DNA of 64,000 nucleotides, taken from contig CM066993.1 of NCBI GenBank assembly GCA_033977485.1, positions 66,814,864-66,878,863 on the forward strand, read 5' to 3'. Of the stretch, positions 22,217 to 32,991 are shown piece by piece. Positions within the stretch are counted from its first letter, which is position 1. Each line of letters begins with the position of its first letter. Below the pieces are notes generated by a model. That model saw nothing but the letters and a program-made list of their open reading frames with translations, was not told the DNA's origin and ran no database searches. The position numbers and the translations under genes are program-made. The stretch comes from Hydrangea macrophylla. Taxonomy: Eukaryota; Streptophyta; Magnoliopsida; Cornales; Hydrangeaceae.

Positions 22217-23242
22217 CCTGTTTCAGCATCCTTTGTTTTACAAGCTTACCACTCTGAAGGTTTTGTATAAATACATCATTATAACTCGAATTGAGGGGTC
22301 TTTGACCTAATATTATAGCAGCTTAGATACTCTCTCTTGACCCCTTTGTATTTCTCTAGGTTTCTTTGTTTATTTGTTCATAGATTAGTTTAGATTTAGT
22401 GCTTGTAAGTAAGATTATGAGAGATTCTTCAACTTTTAAGCTTGGTTACTTTGGTGGAGCATTTATTGAAGTCATTTATTGGATTCTCTCTCTCTATTGA
22501 AGTAGTTGCTTTCATTAATGGTGATGTATTTCTACTAATTTGTTATTTATTTTGTTATTGTTATAGTAGAATTCATGTGTAGCTAGTTTTCTAGGTTAGG
22601 GGTCATGAACCCACCTATGGATCTTTGTGCTTCTTGAAAGTCTAAAGGGGTTTGGATCTTCTTAAGTGATTGAAGAGTGTTGGGTTTGTAATATGCTTGT
22701 TTCTTTACCTCCATTGTCATTCAATGGGGGTTATTGAATCTATATTATTAATCCAACATTTGCTCTTAGTCCCTTCAAGCTTTCATCCTTCATAGTGGGG
22801 TTGATAACCCACATGTTTGATTGTTAGCCGCCGAGGAACTTTGTTCACTTGAGAATCCCCCTCTAAATCTCTAAGACTTACCCTTGTATGATCCAAGGTT
22901 GGTAGCATGACCCCAAGCCCTTTTTCTTTTAAGTAAATCAAACTCATTAATCTAGCTCGGTCGTTGTAGTTAATTTTAACCGTTGTTTAATTAGTTAACT
23001 TAATTAGCTTCCGTTTTTACTTTAGTATTACTTACATGTTAGTTCTAGTCTTAGAGTTAGATACCCTCAAATCAACCATCTTTTCTTTCTTTTTGGTTAC
23101 GAAAGTAGAGTATTTGAGTCCCGAAACTATAGTCTTTCGGTCTAGTCCCCGTGGAAATTGACCTCGTACCTACCCGAGTATTACTTGTCATGATTGATTT
23201 GCACTTGAATCATACATATCCCGAGAGCGAACAGTGCCCACA

Positions 23243-23454
23243 ACCCAGTGCACAAGATCAATTTTGAAGATATCGAGGTAAACGAGAACGTGACATACAA
23301 CGAAGGACCAGTGCGTATTCTAGACCAAGGAGTGAAAAAGCTCAAAAACAAAGAGATTTTGCTAATAAAGATTCAGTGGAAGTACCACGACGAAGGAGAA
23401 GCTTCATGGAAACTGGAGTCAGAGATGCGAGAGAAGTTTCCATTTTTATTTTGA
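23243..23454 (+). pseudogene. Integrase C-terminal chromodomain of a chromovirus
   Basis: The frame, open from the Athila junction to the stop at 23452-23454, encodes NFEDIEVNENVTYNEGPVRI followed by the chromodomain: ILDQGVKKLKNKEI, IKIQWKYHDEGEASWKLESE and the end MREKFPFLF. This is the usual C-terminus of Tekay/Del chromovirus integrases, where the domain is thought to guide insertion to heterochromatin. The 5' part of the gene is displaced by the Athila-like insertion. The polypurine stretch TTTCGGGGACGAAATC follows 17 bases later, as in other Tekay elements. Confidence 0.9.
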
Positions 23455-23599
23455 ACCCTGCTTACTTCGGATTTCGGGGACGAAATCTTTAATAAGTGGT
23501 GGATGATGTAATACCCTGTATTTCTATAATGTATTATATGAATAAGACCTTGTATGTTTCTTTTACATACTTGTATGAGATTAGCCTTACATTTGGTAA

Positions 23600-24480
23600 A
23601 ATTTGGATACCAATTGATTAGTAAGTTTTCCAATCCATTACCTTATCCTGGATACTAATTGAATGCCACTTATACCAATCGATTGGAGCATTTAATACCC
23701 AACCCCAATCGATTGCCATTTATGCCAATCGATTGGTAGCAGCTGGACAGATTCCTTTTGCAATGGCTCGGGTTTGTCCACGTGAACACCTCTTTCCCTA
23801 TATATATGAGACCCTTTTTGGGCATTTTTTTTTGTTTCAGAAAACAGAGAGAGAGTATGTGTATGTGTGTGTGTGTGTGTCCTATGTGTGTTTATATATA
23901 TATACACTCATATATATACAAATATATATACATCTATATACTCACACACACAGACGGACTGAAGAAGAAGATAAAGGAGAAGACCATAAGGAGAGAGAAA
24001 GAAGAAAGAAGAGAAGGAAAAAGAGAAGAAGACAGAGAAGACAGAGGAGAGAGAGAGAGACGAGTCACCATTGAAGCTCCAAGCTTCAAATACACACACC
24101 CAAACACCCTCTAGTCACTTAAGGTGAGTTCTAAACTCACTTGGTAACACCCTATTGATGTTAAAGCATGTTTAAATGCAGAAGAGATGCATAAATCATG
24201 TTTTCCCATATTTTTATATGCTGGACTGTCTTCACTATGAAGAAAACGAAGTCCCAATCGATTGGGACTTTTCCCAATCGATTGCTATCTTTCATAACCC
24301 AATTGATTGCCATTTTATACAATCGATTGCCATTGTAGATATCCCAATCGATTGCCAAAGTTAGCAATCAATTGGCATGGATTGTGATCCAATCAATTGG
24401 ACTTTTTCCCAATCGATTGTTACTATTTTTATACCAATCGATTGAACCTCTATCTCAATCGATTGGAAGTTGCAGAATAC
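23600..24480. repeat. Array of CAATCGATTG palindromes
   Basis: About fourteen copies of the palindrome CAATCGATTG or a one-base variant (CAATTGATTG, CAATCAATTG) lie irregularly 15-40 bases apart in two clusters, 23607-23740 and 24250-24470. Most are preceded by CC and followed by CC or GG, giving CCAATCGATTGG cores. Spacing is too irregular for a simple satellite. Confidence 0.9.
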
Positions 24481-25996
24481 TATTTTTCTTGTTTAGTTTA
24501 TATCATAACTGTTTAGTTGTTTATTTACTGTTCAGTAATTCCCAGCATGCTGTATTATTGTAATACGGACGTGATAATAAGATAATGTGACGTAGGATCG
24601 TAGTGACGATGAGATTAACTGATAATAGTTGTGACGTTAGATAACGTAACAATTGTACATCTTTGGAGTTATCGTTTGTTTCATTCAAGGTAGTCAGGCC
24701 ATATGGGATTGTCATGTATCAATGTTAGAGTTGAACTTAAGTAGGTTTGTTAAGATTCAGGAATCTTGCGTGGGCGGACCTTGGTCGATCATATGTTCTT
24801 AAAAGAGGTAGACAGACGAAGGTATCTATGACATGTGGTGAACCGGACTAGTAGCCCTAAGATAGCCAGATGATCTAACCATAGATGAAGTGTTAATGAT
24901 ATGCGGTGGACCGTGATCACTGGTAGACGTAGCTAAGTCGTGGCATAGAATGATGTACTGTTGCTTAAAACGTTATATCCCAGTAATGCAGTGAACTGGG
25001 CATATGTTCTTAAAAGCTGGGGATGGACTGACGTGGTGTCCATGATATGCAGTGGACTGTGCATATGTCCTTAAAAGCGGTGGACGAAGCAATGGTGTAT
25101 CTATAGAAGTGAACTACCGTCGAGTCTGTTCTCCTGTTAGAATGTGTTGTCGGTCTTAATCTATTAAGACGTTAGTAATCGGATGATCGGTTTGATTAAA
25201 GAAGTTACCCTCACTGAATTTAATGGTTATCGTTTATAACTTGTAATAACTTCAATAGTTGATACCCTATTAGTATCTGATTCACTCAGCTTTCATTAAG
25301 TTGATTGTGTTTCTACCGCTGGACATTTCTACGTTCCAGCGCACCATAGTTATGACTATATATGCAGATGAAGGACCTACATGCGGGGACTACTATAGTC
25401 ACACCCCGAATCCACTTTCTAAAATAATTGAAATATTTACATTGAAATTATAAATAATCAAGTGTATTCCAAAACCATAAAATAATTACACTTGAGTTGT
25501 ACAAAATATTACAGCAATTCCCCTCACATAATTATAACCAACTAGACCGAACCCTCACGGTACTCTATACGGCGCTCCAATTGACTTTATTATATTCCTT
25601 CATTTTCCTCAGCTATTAGTGTTACCTGCATTTACCAATAACACACAGGGAAGTATACAATATGACAGGAATAAACAGCTCAATGAATACACAATTTGAT
25701 AGGTTTAAAAATATACACCTATCCCACAGTCAACCGCTCACCCCCAAGGGCATCATATCAGGATTCCTCGTGGTAATATAGCAAGAGTCACCTTGCCTCA
25801 CCTCACCTCACCTTTTACCAAGCCACTCATGACTTTTCTGGTCTCTGGACTATTGGCTCTTGGCAGGTGCTCTTTACTCACATACCCATCAGTTTCGTGG
25901 TAGTTAGCCAACACACTTCTACCAACACATTTATCATAAATTCATAGATTCCAAATGAAAACGCAGTATAACTCCAAAAGAGTACAAGAGAGATAA

Positions 25997-27313
25997 TGAT
26001 CGGGAGAGAACTAATCCTAATTATACGCTTTAACGAGCATTTGTTAGTACCTTTTTATCCTGTTTTTGTATATTTTTACTCTGTTTTCTAGTTTCTGACA
26101 GGTTTTGGAAAAAATCAACTGAACCAGGCTAAACAAGGTGAAAAAGCAGGAAGAAGGAAGCTGAAAAAGACACTTCGCGCGCGCGACCCCCAAGAACTCG
26201 CTCGCGCGATCCGCGCGCGCGAGGTACCCAATGTCGCGCTCGCGCGACCCGCTCGCGCGATATGCCCAAAAATCAAAGTTGCGTATTTCAGTATACTGAA
26301 GACTCCTGTGCAAACGAGACTGCTAAACGACGTCCAGACTGTAAATTACATGCGTTTCAGTCCGTTTCGAGTTGTAAAGGCTTCCAAAACATGTTGTAAA
26401 TCTATATAAACTCTATTTTACTTCAATTAGAGGGTTGGCAACCAATATACACATTCATATACAACCATATACACATATACTTCCAGCCCTTGAAGAGGGA
26501 GAAGCAAGGAGAAGAAGAAGAAGACCAAGGATTTCCATGGCCTCCTCCATCAACTACTTGCTGATTTCTACTCCTATGGCAGCTTAGATCTTAGATCTAG
26601 GGTTTCAATGAAGCCCTAGATGAGTAATAGGGTTTTATTTATGCTTTTATTTTAGTTTTATTATGTATGGATGACAGTCACATGTTTAGAGGATTTTTAT
26701 ATATAAATCGTACTTACATTGATTAAATCATTGCTTTCGGAATTTATTCTTGTCTTAGATCTATTTTGACTGTGATGTGCTCAACGATCTATTCTTGCTG
26801 TGCTTGTTTAGATTGTTTACATGTGATGGTGCTTTAGTGATTCGTGCTATCAAGTATCCGAATAGTCCATGCCTAGGTTAGACGGATTAGATCACAACCC
26901 TAGTTTAGTGTGAGATAATTCGTGCTATCCGCAGATGGATTATGTTGGTGCTTGAACCATGATTATCTTCTTGTCGGAGGAATTGGGCTTGTAGCTACAA
27001 TTCCCCATATTCATCCAACGTAATAAGCTAAAGTAATTCATAGATATTCCTATTATGAAGCTAGTGGTGGATTTGCAATCCTAGGTTTCCTTTAAATATT
27101 ACTTAAAAACACTTTTAATTGCTTTCATAAGTTAGATTTATTTTTATTTAGTTTAATTCAAATCAAATCAAATCTGTTTTCATAATTAATTAGACTTAGG
27201 TTTAAAATTAAGTCGCTGTAGTAATCAATCTCTGTGGGTTCGACCTTTACTTCCACACTGCAAATCTATTGAAAAGTAAAGAATACTTTTATATCTTGAT
27301 TCTGACAACATCA
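25997..27313 (+). repeat. 5' LTR of element B
   Basis: This 1317-base LTR starts TGATCGGGAGAG and ends GACAACATCA. The CGCGCG palindrome cluster is at 26176-26266, followed by a candidate TATA box (TATATAAAC, 26402-26410). It lacks about 87 bases of the CG-rich repeat present in the 3' LTR. Confidence 0.95.
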
Positions 27314-27318
27314 ATTTT

Positions 27319-27336
27319 TGGCGCCGTTGCCGGGGA
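27319..27336 (+). promoter_or_regulatory. Primer-binding site of element B (tRNA-Asp type)
   Basis: TGGCGCCGTTGCCGGGGA starts five bases after the 5' LTR. It is the complement expected for the 3' end of plant tRNA-Asp, as used by Athila elements. Confidence 0.88.
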
Positions 27337-27812
27337 TTGCATTACTACCTTTAATCTTATAATCTTAGTTTAGTTAATTCGTAAATATTAGATTAGTTTT
27401 TATTCTTCTTATTTTCCGTTTTTGTTTTAAATTACTAACTTGTTCTTTTATTTTATAGGTTTTCGAGTCATCAAATTCCAACGTTTCCGAGTGGAGTAGC
27501 TAATTACATCAAAGGAGCATACGCAAATAAAATTAATAAAAATTAAGTAAATTGCTCGCTTTAACTTCGCATCCAATCACTGTAAGTCAGGGCGCTGAGA
27601 CGCAATTACTTGCATTAGTTTAGGGTGAATTGCACTGCATTAGCTAGGAAACCCGGGGCGCTGGGCTTGACGCGGTCATTGCATTACAGGATAATTTGCA
27701 TGCATCATAGTAGTTGAGTGCTTGTTATCTTAGTCGCGTGATTGCTTGCTATTTGTTTTTTTTTGTTGAGTCAGTCTTTGTTTTTAGTTTTTTTTTTCTT
27801 TCGTTTTAGTTT

Positions 27813-30404
27813 ATGTTGGGTACACGTTCAAATAAACCAGATTTAAAATCTTTCGATCTTGAACTTGAACGTACCTTAAGAACTAGTAAGTCCACAACCC
27901 AAGCTTCTAGAGCTAGGTTGCAAGACGACGAATCAACTCCGATACCGTCATCGTTGTTTGAGGCCGAAATCCAGAGTACCCGTGAACGGTTAAGGAGAGC
28001 TCGAACTTTTAAAATCAAACCAATTAAAATGGCTGACGGTGGAAATAACAATAACAATCAAAACGACGGTGCTAATCTGAATAACCTTAATATACCGCCA
28101 CCACCTCCACTTATAAATTATTTTATTCCCACTACTTACACGCCACAAGCCGGTATCGAATTACCGGAGGCGACGGCATCTCACTTTGAGATAAAGTCGT
28201 CTACGATCTCGCTACTACCTTCTTTCCATGGCCGTCTAAATGAAGACCCTTACCAACACTTAGGAGATTTTCAGGGTATCTGTTCTACTTTGAAATTACA
28301 AAACCTAGATAATGATGAATTAAAATTGCGGCTCTTCCCATTCTCCTTAAGAGACAAAGCGAAGTATTGGCTTCAATCTTTGGAGCCAAACACAATAAAA
28401 ACATGGGAAGCCTTACACACCGCCTTTTTACAAAAGTTTTTCCCTATTATGCGTACAAATAAGATAAGAAAAGATATAACTAATTTTGTGATGCAAGATG
28501 GGGAATCACTTTATGACACGTGGGAAAAATTTAAAGAATTATTACGTTCGTGTCCACATCATCAGGTTCCCAAGTGGCAATTGGTTCAAGTCTTCTACGA
28601 AGGACTTATTCCCTCGGTCCGTAATACCGTCGATGCCGTTTGTGCGGGAACTTTCCTACACAAAAGCGCCGACGAGGCCTGGAAAATATTTGAAACGTTA
28701 AGCGAGAATTCGATGCATCAGGCTGTGTCGGTACGTTCTGAGGGGTACCTTCAACCTAAGCGAGAGGTGACAGTTGAGTCAAGTCAAGCAATTCAAATAC
28801 AAGAATTAAATAGAAAACTTGACCGACTTATGCAAATGAACAAACCGTCTAATCTATCCTCTTTAGAAGTTTGTGCATTATGTTCTGAACCGTCCCATAA
28901 TATATTTGCATGTCCTTCTGCATCTCAATATCCGGAATTTGTTGAACAACACGTTAATTCTATGCAACAATTTCCACAAAATAATTATAATCCTAGGTCG
29001 ACTAATTTTCCAAATACGTACCGACCCCAATACCAACAAGGTCAATACCAACCACCTCCTCCACCTCCACGCAATAATGCCTTTGAGGAGAAGGTGTTGG
29101 CCTCACTTGAAAACTTTGGTTCGGTGGTTCAGTTAGTACACTCTCACACACAATCCATCGCAAAACTGGAGTCCCAAGTAGGGCAAATTGTTAATACGCT
29201 AAACCGCTTAACTGAGAGTAAGTTGCCCAGTCAACCTACTCAGCAACCTAAGGGGCAATACGCAGTGGGTAGTACGAGTGAGAGCGTGAACGCTGTTTCG
29301 ACTAGGACGACTACTCGAGATGAGGAAGTTGTTGTAATTCCGGATGGGGGTGAGAAAGATAAAAACTTAAATTTGAATAAGGAGGGTGAGGGAACGAGTA
29401 GAATTCAAAAAGATAAAGGACCGGCCCCAACAAACAATATTCCAAGAATGCCATATCCACCAAACGTTGAGGGACCGTCACATTCGCCTAAGAAAGGGTC
29501 TAAGGTTGAGGATATACTCGAGGTGTTCAAACAAGTTAAAATAAATATTCCTTTCCTCGATGCTATAAAGCAAATTCCCGCTTATGCTAAATGTTTAAAA
29601 GACCTATGTACTCAAAAGCGTAAAATACGCAGTCATACTCCTAAAAAGGTCTTCCTTACGGAAAAAGTAAGCTCTATATTCCAACACGCTCCTCCAAAAT
29701 ATAAAGATCCAGGTACGCCTACGATTTCATGTGTCATAGGTGACACTATCATTCATAGGGCTCTCCTTGACTTAGGAGCGAGTGTTAATCTCATACCTTA
29801 TCACGTCTATCAACAACTAGGATTAGGTGAACTGAAACCTACGGCCGCTACAATACAATTAGCGGATCGTTCTATTAAAATTCCTAGAGGAATCGTCGAG
29901 GACGTTTTGGTTAAGGTTGACAAATGCTATTATCCTGTCGACTTCATGGTCCTTGACACTGAACCCGTGCTAGATGTTAGGAAACATACTCCTGTCATCT
30001 TAGGCCGTCCATTCTTAGCAACCGCCAACGCACGTGTTAACTGTCGGACGGGGGTAATGAAAGTGTCCTTTGGGAACATGAATTTAAAATTAAACGTTTT
30101 TAATGCTATGGATCAACCTCCTAAAAACGACGATTTCCTATGTGAGGTGGAAGGTGAGATAACACGGAATAGTGAGCCTACTAAAGAAATAAATGTGAGT
30201 GCGGGAAATAATGTGGACGATGATGAGTGGATGAATCCTAATCCCGTGGACCCTAATGCGGAATCTACTCGAAAGGTAAGAAATCGATTTGAACATAATG
30301 ACAAACCGTCAATCGAATTAATTCAAAGCGACGTAATTTCTGCTTACCATCGAGCTCTACCTGACATCCTTAGGGGTACACAGTCCGATTTACGGCCTCC
30401 GTGA
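27813..30404 (+). CDS. Gag-protease polyprotein of element B (863 aa)
   Basis: An intact ORF starting about 500 bases after the 5' LTR. Domains in order: charged N-terminus; gag at about residues 125-305 (FHGRLNEDPYQHLGDFQGI, FPFSLRDKAKYWLQSL, YDTWEKFKELLRSC); a zinc knuckle CX2CX4HX4C near residue 355 (CALCSEPSHNIFAC); a Pro/Gln/Asn-rich linker; a short coiled coil (HSHTQSIAKLESQVGQI); an INIPFLDAIKQIPAY segment; a retropepsin-like protease with LLDLGASVNLIPYHVY and VILGRPFLATANA; and a tail with DVISAYHRALPDILRG. Colinear with and clearly homologous to the ORF at 13392-16076. In full-length relatives pol continues in the same frame; here a stop follows the tail. It probably supplies a gag shell and protease while borrowing RT and integrase. 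Confidence 0.94.
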   Translation: MLGTRSNKPDLKSFDLELERTLRTSKSTTQASRARLQDDESTPIPSSLFEAEIQSTRERLRRARTFKIKPIKMADGGNNNNNQNDGANLNNLNIPPPPPLINYFIPTTYTPQAGIELPEATASHFEIKSSTISLLPSFHGRLNEDPYQHLGDFQGICSTLKLQNLDNDELKLRLFPFSLRDKAKYWLQSLEPNTIKTWEALHTAFLQKFFPIMRTNKIRKDITNFVMQDGESLYDTWEKFKELLRSCPHHQVPKWQLVQVFYEGLIPSVRNTVDAVCAGTFLHKSADEAWKIFETLSENSMHQAVSVRSEGYLQPKREVTVESSQAIQIQELNRKLDRLMQMNKPSNLSSLEVCALCSEPSHNIFACPSASQYPEFVEQHVNSMQQFPQNNYNPRSTNFPNTYRPQYQQGQYQPPPPPPRNNAFEEKVLASLENFGSVVQLVHSHTQSIAKLESQVGQIVNTLNRLTESKLPSQPTQQPKGQYAVGSTSESVNAVSTRTTTRDEEVVVIPDGGEKDKNLNLNKEGEGTSRIQKDKGPAPTNNIPRMPYPPNVEGPSHSPKKGSKVEDILEVFKQVKINIPFLDAIKQIPAYAKCLKDLCTQKRKIRSHTPKKVFLTEKVSSIFQHAPPKYKDPGTPTISCVIGDTIIHRALLDLGASVNLIPYHVYQQLGLGELKPTAATIQLADRSIKIPRGIVEDVLVKVDKCYYPVDFMVLDTEPVLDVRKHTPVILGRPFLATANARVNCRTGVMKVSFGNMNLKLNVFNAMDQPPKNDDFLCEVEGEITRNSEPTKEINVSAGNNVDDDEWMNPNPVDPNAESTRKVRNRFEHNDKPSIELIQSDVISAYHRALPDILRGTQSDLRPP

Positions 30405-32991
30405 GTCTTATGCTAGAAAGGTCTAGCTGAAGACGTAAAAGTTAGCGCTTCTTGGGAGGCAACCCAAGCTTTATTTCATTCATTTTTCTTATTTTTGGTT
30501 GTTTTTGGGTCTGTTTGTGTCTGTTTTGGACATTCTGGATAGGTTTGGGGGTTGGAATTAAGTTATTTTAATAGTATATACCAAATTTTAGCCAATAAAA
30601 TAAAAACACCATTCTCGTGCGCGCGGTCCGCTCGCGCGAGACGTCGCTCGCGCGGCCCGTTGGCGCGAGAATGTGCCTTAGACGTTTTCTTTGCTTTTCG
30701 TTATTATGAGCCTCAGGTTCTCCTCGCGCCTGAAATCGCGGGCGCGAGGTACCTCGCTCGCGCGGATTTAAAAAAAAAAAAAAAAAAATTTGAAATTCGC
30801 GCGCGCGACGGCCGCTCGCGCGGACCGCGCGCGCGAGTTCCCCATTATCTTGTTTTTCTCTTTTGTTTTTTTGTATCCTTCCCCCATACTCGTTCTGAGA
30901 ATGTTTTTGTTTTTTTTTAGCCATTATAGATCGAATTAGTTATTGTTTTCCTTATTATATTTATACTTTTTCGTTTTATTTCTTTTCCTTTTGCTAGTTT
31001 AGTTTAGTTTAACTCAGTTTTTAGATTTTTATTTTGTATTTTGTTTCATTTACTTTTAATATTCTTTTGTTAGTTTCTTTTTCGTTTATCTAGTATTAAC
31101 AGGTGACATTGAACTCTATTGTCATATTCCTTTGTGTTCACCTGTTTGTCATTGTCGACATCGAGGTACTATCGTTCCTTCATTATGTACTCTCCTTTCT
31201 TTTGTTTTGTTGTTTCATTGGGGACAATGAAAGGTTTAGGTTTGGGGGTATGTACACACACATGCACACATGCGTATATTATGCACTAATTTTAAAAAAA
31301 AAAATAAGTGTGTTTAAATAAACGATAGTACTAACGTTTTTGCAATAGCAATTTGATACTTCTTGTTCAATAACTTTGAATTGTTATAGAATGATAAACA
31401 AGGAAATATGTGATTAAATATTTACTGAAGTCATGTTGAAATGTTTTAAGTTATGTATTGTTGAATCGTAGTTTTATATCATAGATTTGCACATAAACAT
31501 ATGCACTGCACGTAGTCATTGGAATACATGTTGGTTGTGAACTATAATATGATTCAGATTTCTAGATAACACATGGTGGAGACTAAGCCCGGTGAGCTTT
31601 TGAGCCTATCTTTTCTTTATTGAGGGTTATAAATACACATTGTGTTTGTCGAATTTCATTGAAATAGCGCATTAACTTGTTGTTTAGTCTCATTATTCTT
31701 GTTTTGGTTGATAGTCAAGTTAAAATATTTGTTACCATGCAAAATAATCTTCCGTCGTAAACATTGAAGAACCATATGACCCTAGGACATGATTTTAGGC
31801 CCTCTTTGTTTATGACCGATAAATGAAAAATTTCCTTAGTTCGCCCTTTGAGCCATTAAAATGCTATTTCTTTCTTTAATTACCATTATCCTGGTTTTTG
31901 CTCCGACTTGACAAACTTGGAGTTCACCACTGAGAGATTTGTCACCTTTTAGTAGTGTTAAGGTGATGTGTGATTGAGAAGAAGAAAATAAGATGCTATT
32001 GGGGTAGTTGCTTGTTATTCAATGCATATTCAGTTGAGAAGCGAGAGAAGAAAAAGGAAAAGAAACAGAATAAAAAGGAGAAGGTTGAAAAAAAAAATGA
32101 AAGAAAAGAGGCAAAGTGAATGAAAAGGAAGAAGAGAAAGAAAAGATGAAAAGTTTGTAGAAGAAGAATGAGAGAGATCGAACATGCCTTACAATGCCAT
32201 TCTGAAACTACCTGATATATCTGTCCTATACTTTTTCATTACCGGAGCCACATTACAACCTTTAAAAAGTCCTATTTGATCCTAGGAAACATGGTTCGGA
32301 TATGTAAATGATGGGAGGGGATTAAAACATGGTAATGATTAATTTTTCTTGATTGATTGGCATCCTATCCATGAGACTACTGTTCTTTCGTGTCATGCGT
32401 CTTTTTCATGTCATATGTGAGCATTTTTCGTTTTGAAAATATATTTCCTTTGCTCACGTATACTAGAGAAATTACACATGTTTCAGAGTGTTTCATTTTA
32501 GAGTGTAATTGACATTGTGAGATTCGTAGTCGAGACATAGTTAGACGGTTATCCGGGTTATATTCCAAGTTCATGACATGCGCGTGTTCGTTTGACTACC
32601 TCATCACACACGTGCAATTTTATGAGAAACTCTATTGATTTATACGATGCATGTGCTTGAGATTGTTCTTCATGATGTATGTAGACGTTTGATTCTATTT
32701 CTTTAATGGTCGTTATTCTATTTCGAATCATTGTTTTATAATAAGGAGTAGTGATTGTTTTGTTTGCGTAAAAGTTTTTAAATTTTAAGTTAATAAAGAT
32801 GGTTGTGGGTAACTTGTTGACGAGAACCCTCACGAGACTTCACTCGTCCGACCAGGGACACCTAGGGGTTTAAAAGGCTTGTTGCATACGCTAAATGCAA
32901 TCGTGATCCATACGAAAATGGAATAGATTTTTATTTGTAGTTTTTATTTTTAGTTTTGCTCGAGGACTAGCAAAATGTAGGTTTGGGGGTG
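30405..32991 (+). other. Non-coding 3' half of element B in place of pol
   Basis: The sequence after the stop begins with a hairpin CTTGGGAGGCAACCCAAG (30451-30468). Then come two CpG palindrome clusters (30615-30670, 30728-30838) with an A run between (30770-30787). GGGGACAATGAAAGG (31219-31233) and a polypurine-like AGGTTTGGGGGTATG (31238-31252) follow. A 1.7 kb block is collinear with element A. The tract TAGGTTTGGGGGTG (32978-32991) abuts the 3' LTR and is the polypurine tract. No pol motif was found in any frame. Confidence 0.78.
30615..30838. repeat. CGCGCG palindrome clusters in element B interior
   Basis: Repeated GCTCGCGCGAG, CGCTCGCGCGG, TCGCGCGCGCGA and GCGCGCGAG motifs in an AT-rich setting. 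The motif class is shared with the LTRs (26176-26266, 33171-33340) and with element A. Confidence 0.85.

Larger units (their letters stand above)
1..23242 (+). mobile_element. Athila-like Ty3/gypsy retrotransposon, 5' part outside window
   Basis: A large, decayed Ty3/gypsy element read left to right: gag tail, protease, RT, RNase H, integrase, a long spacer, an env-like ORF, 3' non-coding DNA, polypurine tract and 3' LTR. The protease motif DLGAS and an extra ORF after integrase are typical of the Athila group. The element ends at CA in GTGCCCACA (23242), and chromovirus integrase coding sequence follows at once, so it inserted into that gene. Its 5' LTR and target duplication partner lie left of the window. 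It contains three later insertions (6256-7350, 9194-18046, about 18750-21975), and the reading frames carry many stops and shifts, so it is old. Confidence 0.85.
18429..23242 (+). repeat. 3' LTR of the Athila-like element, interrupted
   Basis: It begins TGTTGTATCACAT right after the polypurine tract CTAGTAGGGGGTG (18416-18428) and ends GTGCCCACA at 23242. Without the Ogre/Tat insertion it is roughly 1.6 kb. Near the right end the segment CCCGTGGAAATTGACCTCG resembles the U5 of Athila and Tat LTRs. It carries the CGACCGGTCG palindromes at 22098-22216. Since the 5' LTR lies outside the window, length and divergence cannot be compared. Confidence 0.78.

Noticed and set aside
23733..24114. Overlapping frames of 113 and 118 codons in the chromovirus LTR
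   Set aside because: They run through GT, TA and GA microsatellites; composition is repeat-driven and no domain is visible.
27230..27250. GTGGGTTCGACC as a tRNA T-loop
   Set aside because: It is the U5 part of an LTR; no cloverleaf can be drawn around it, and the same occurs in all A/B LTRs.
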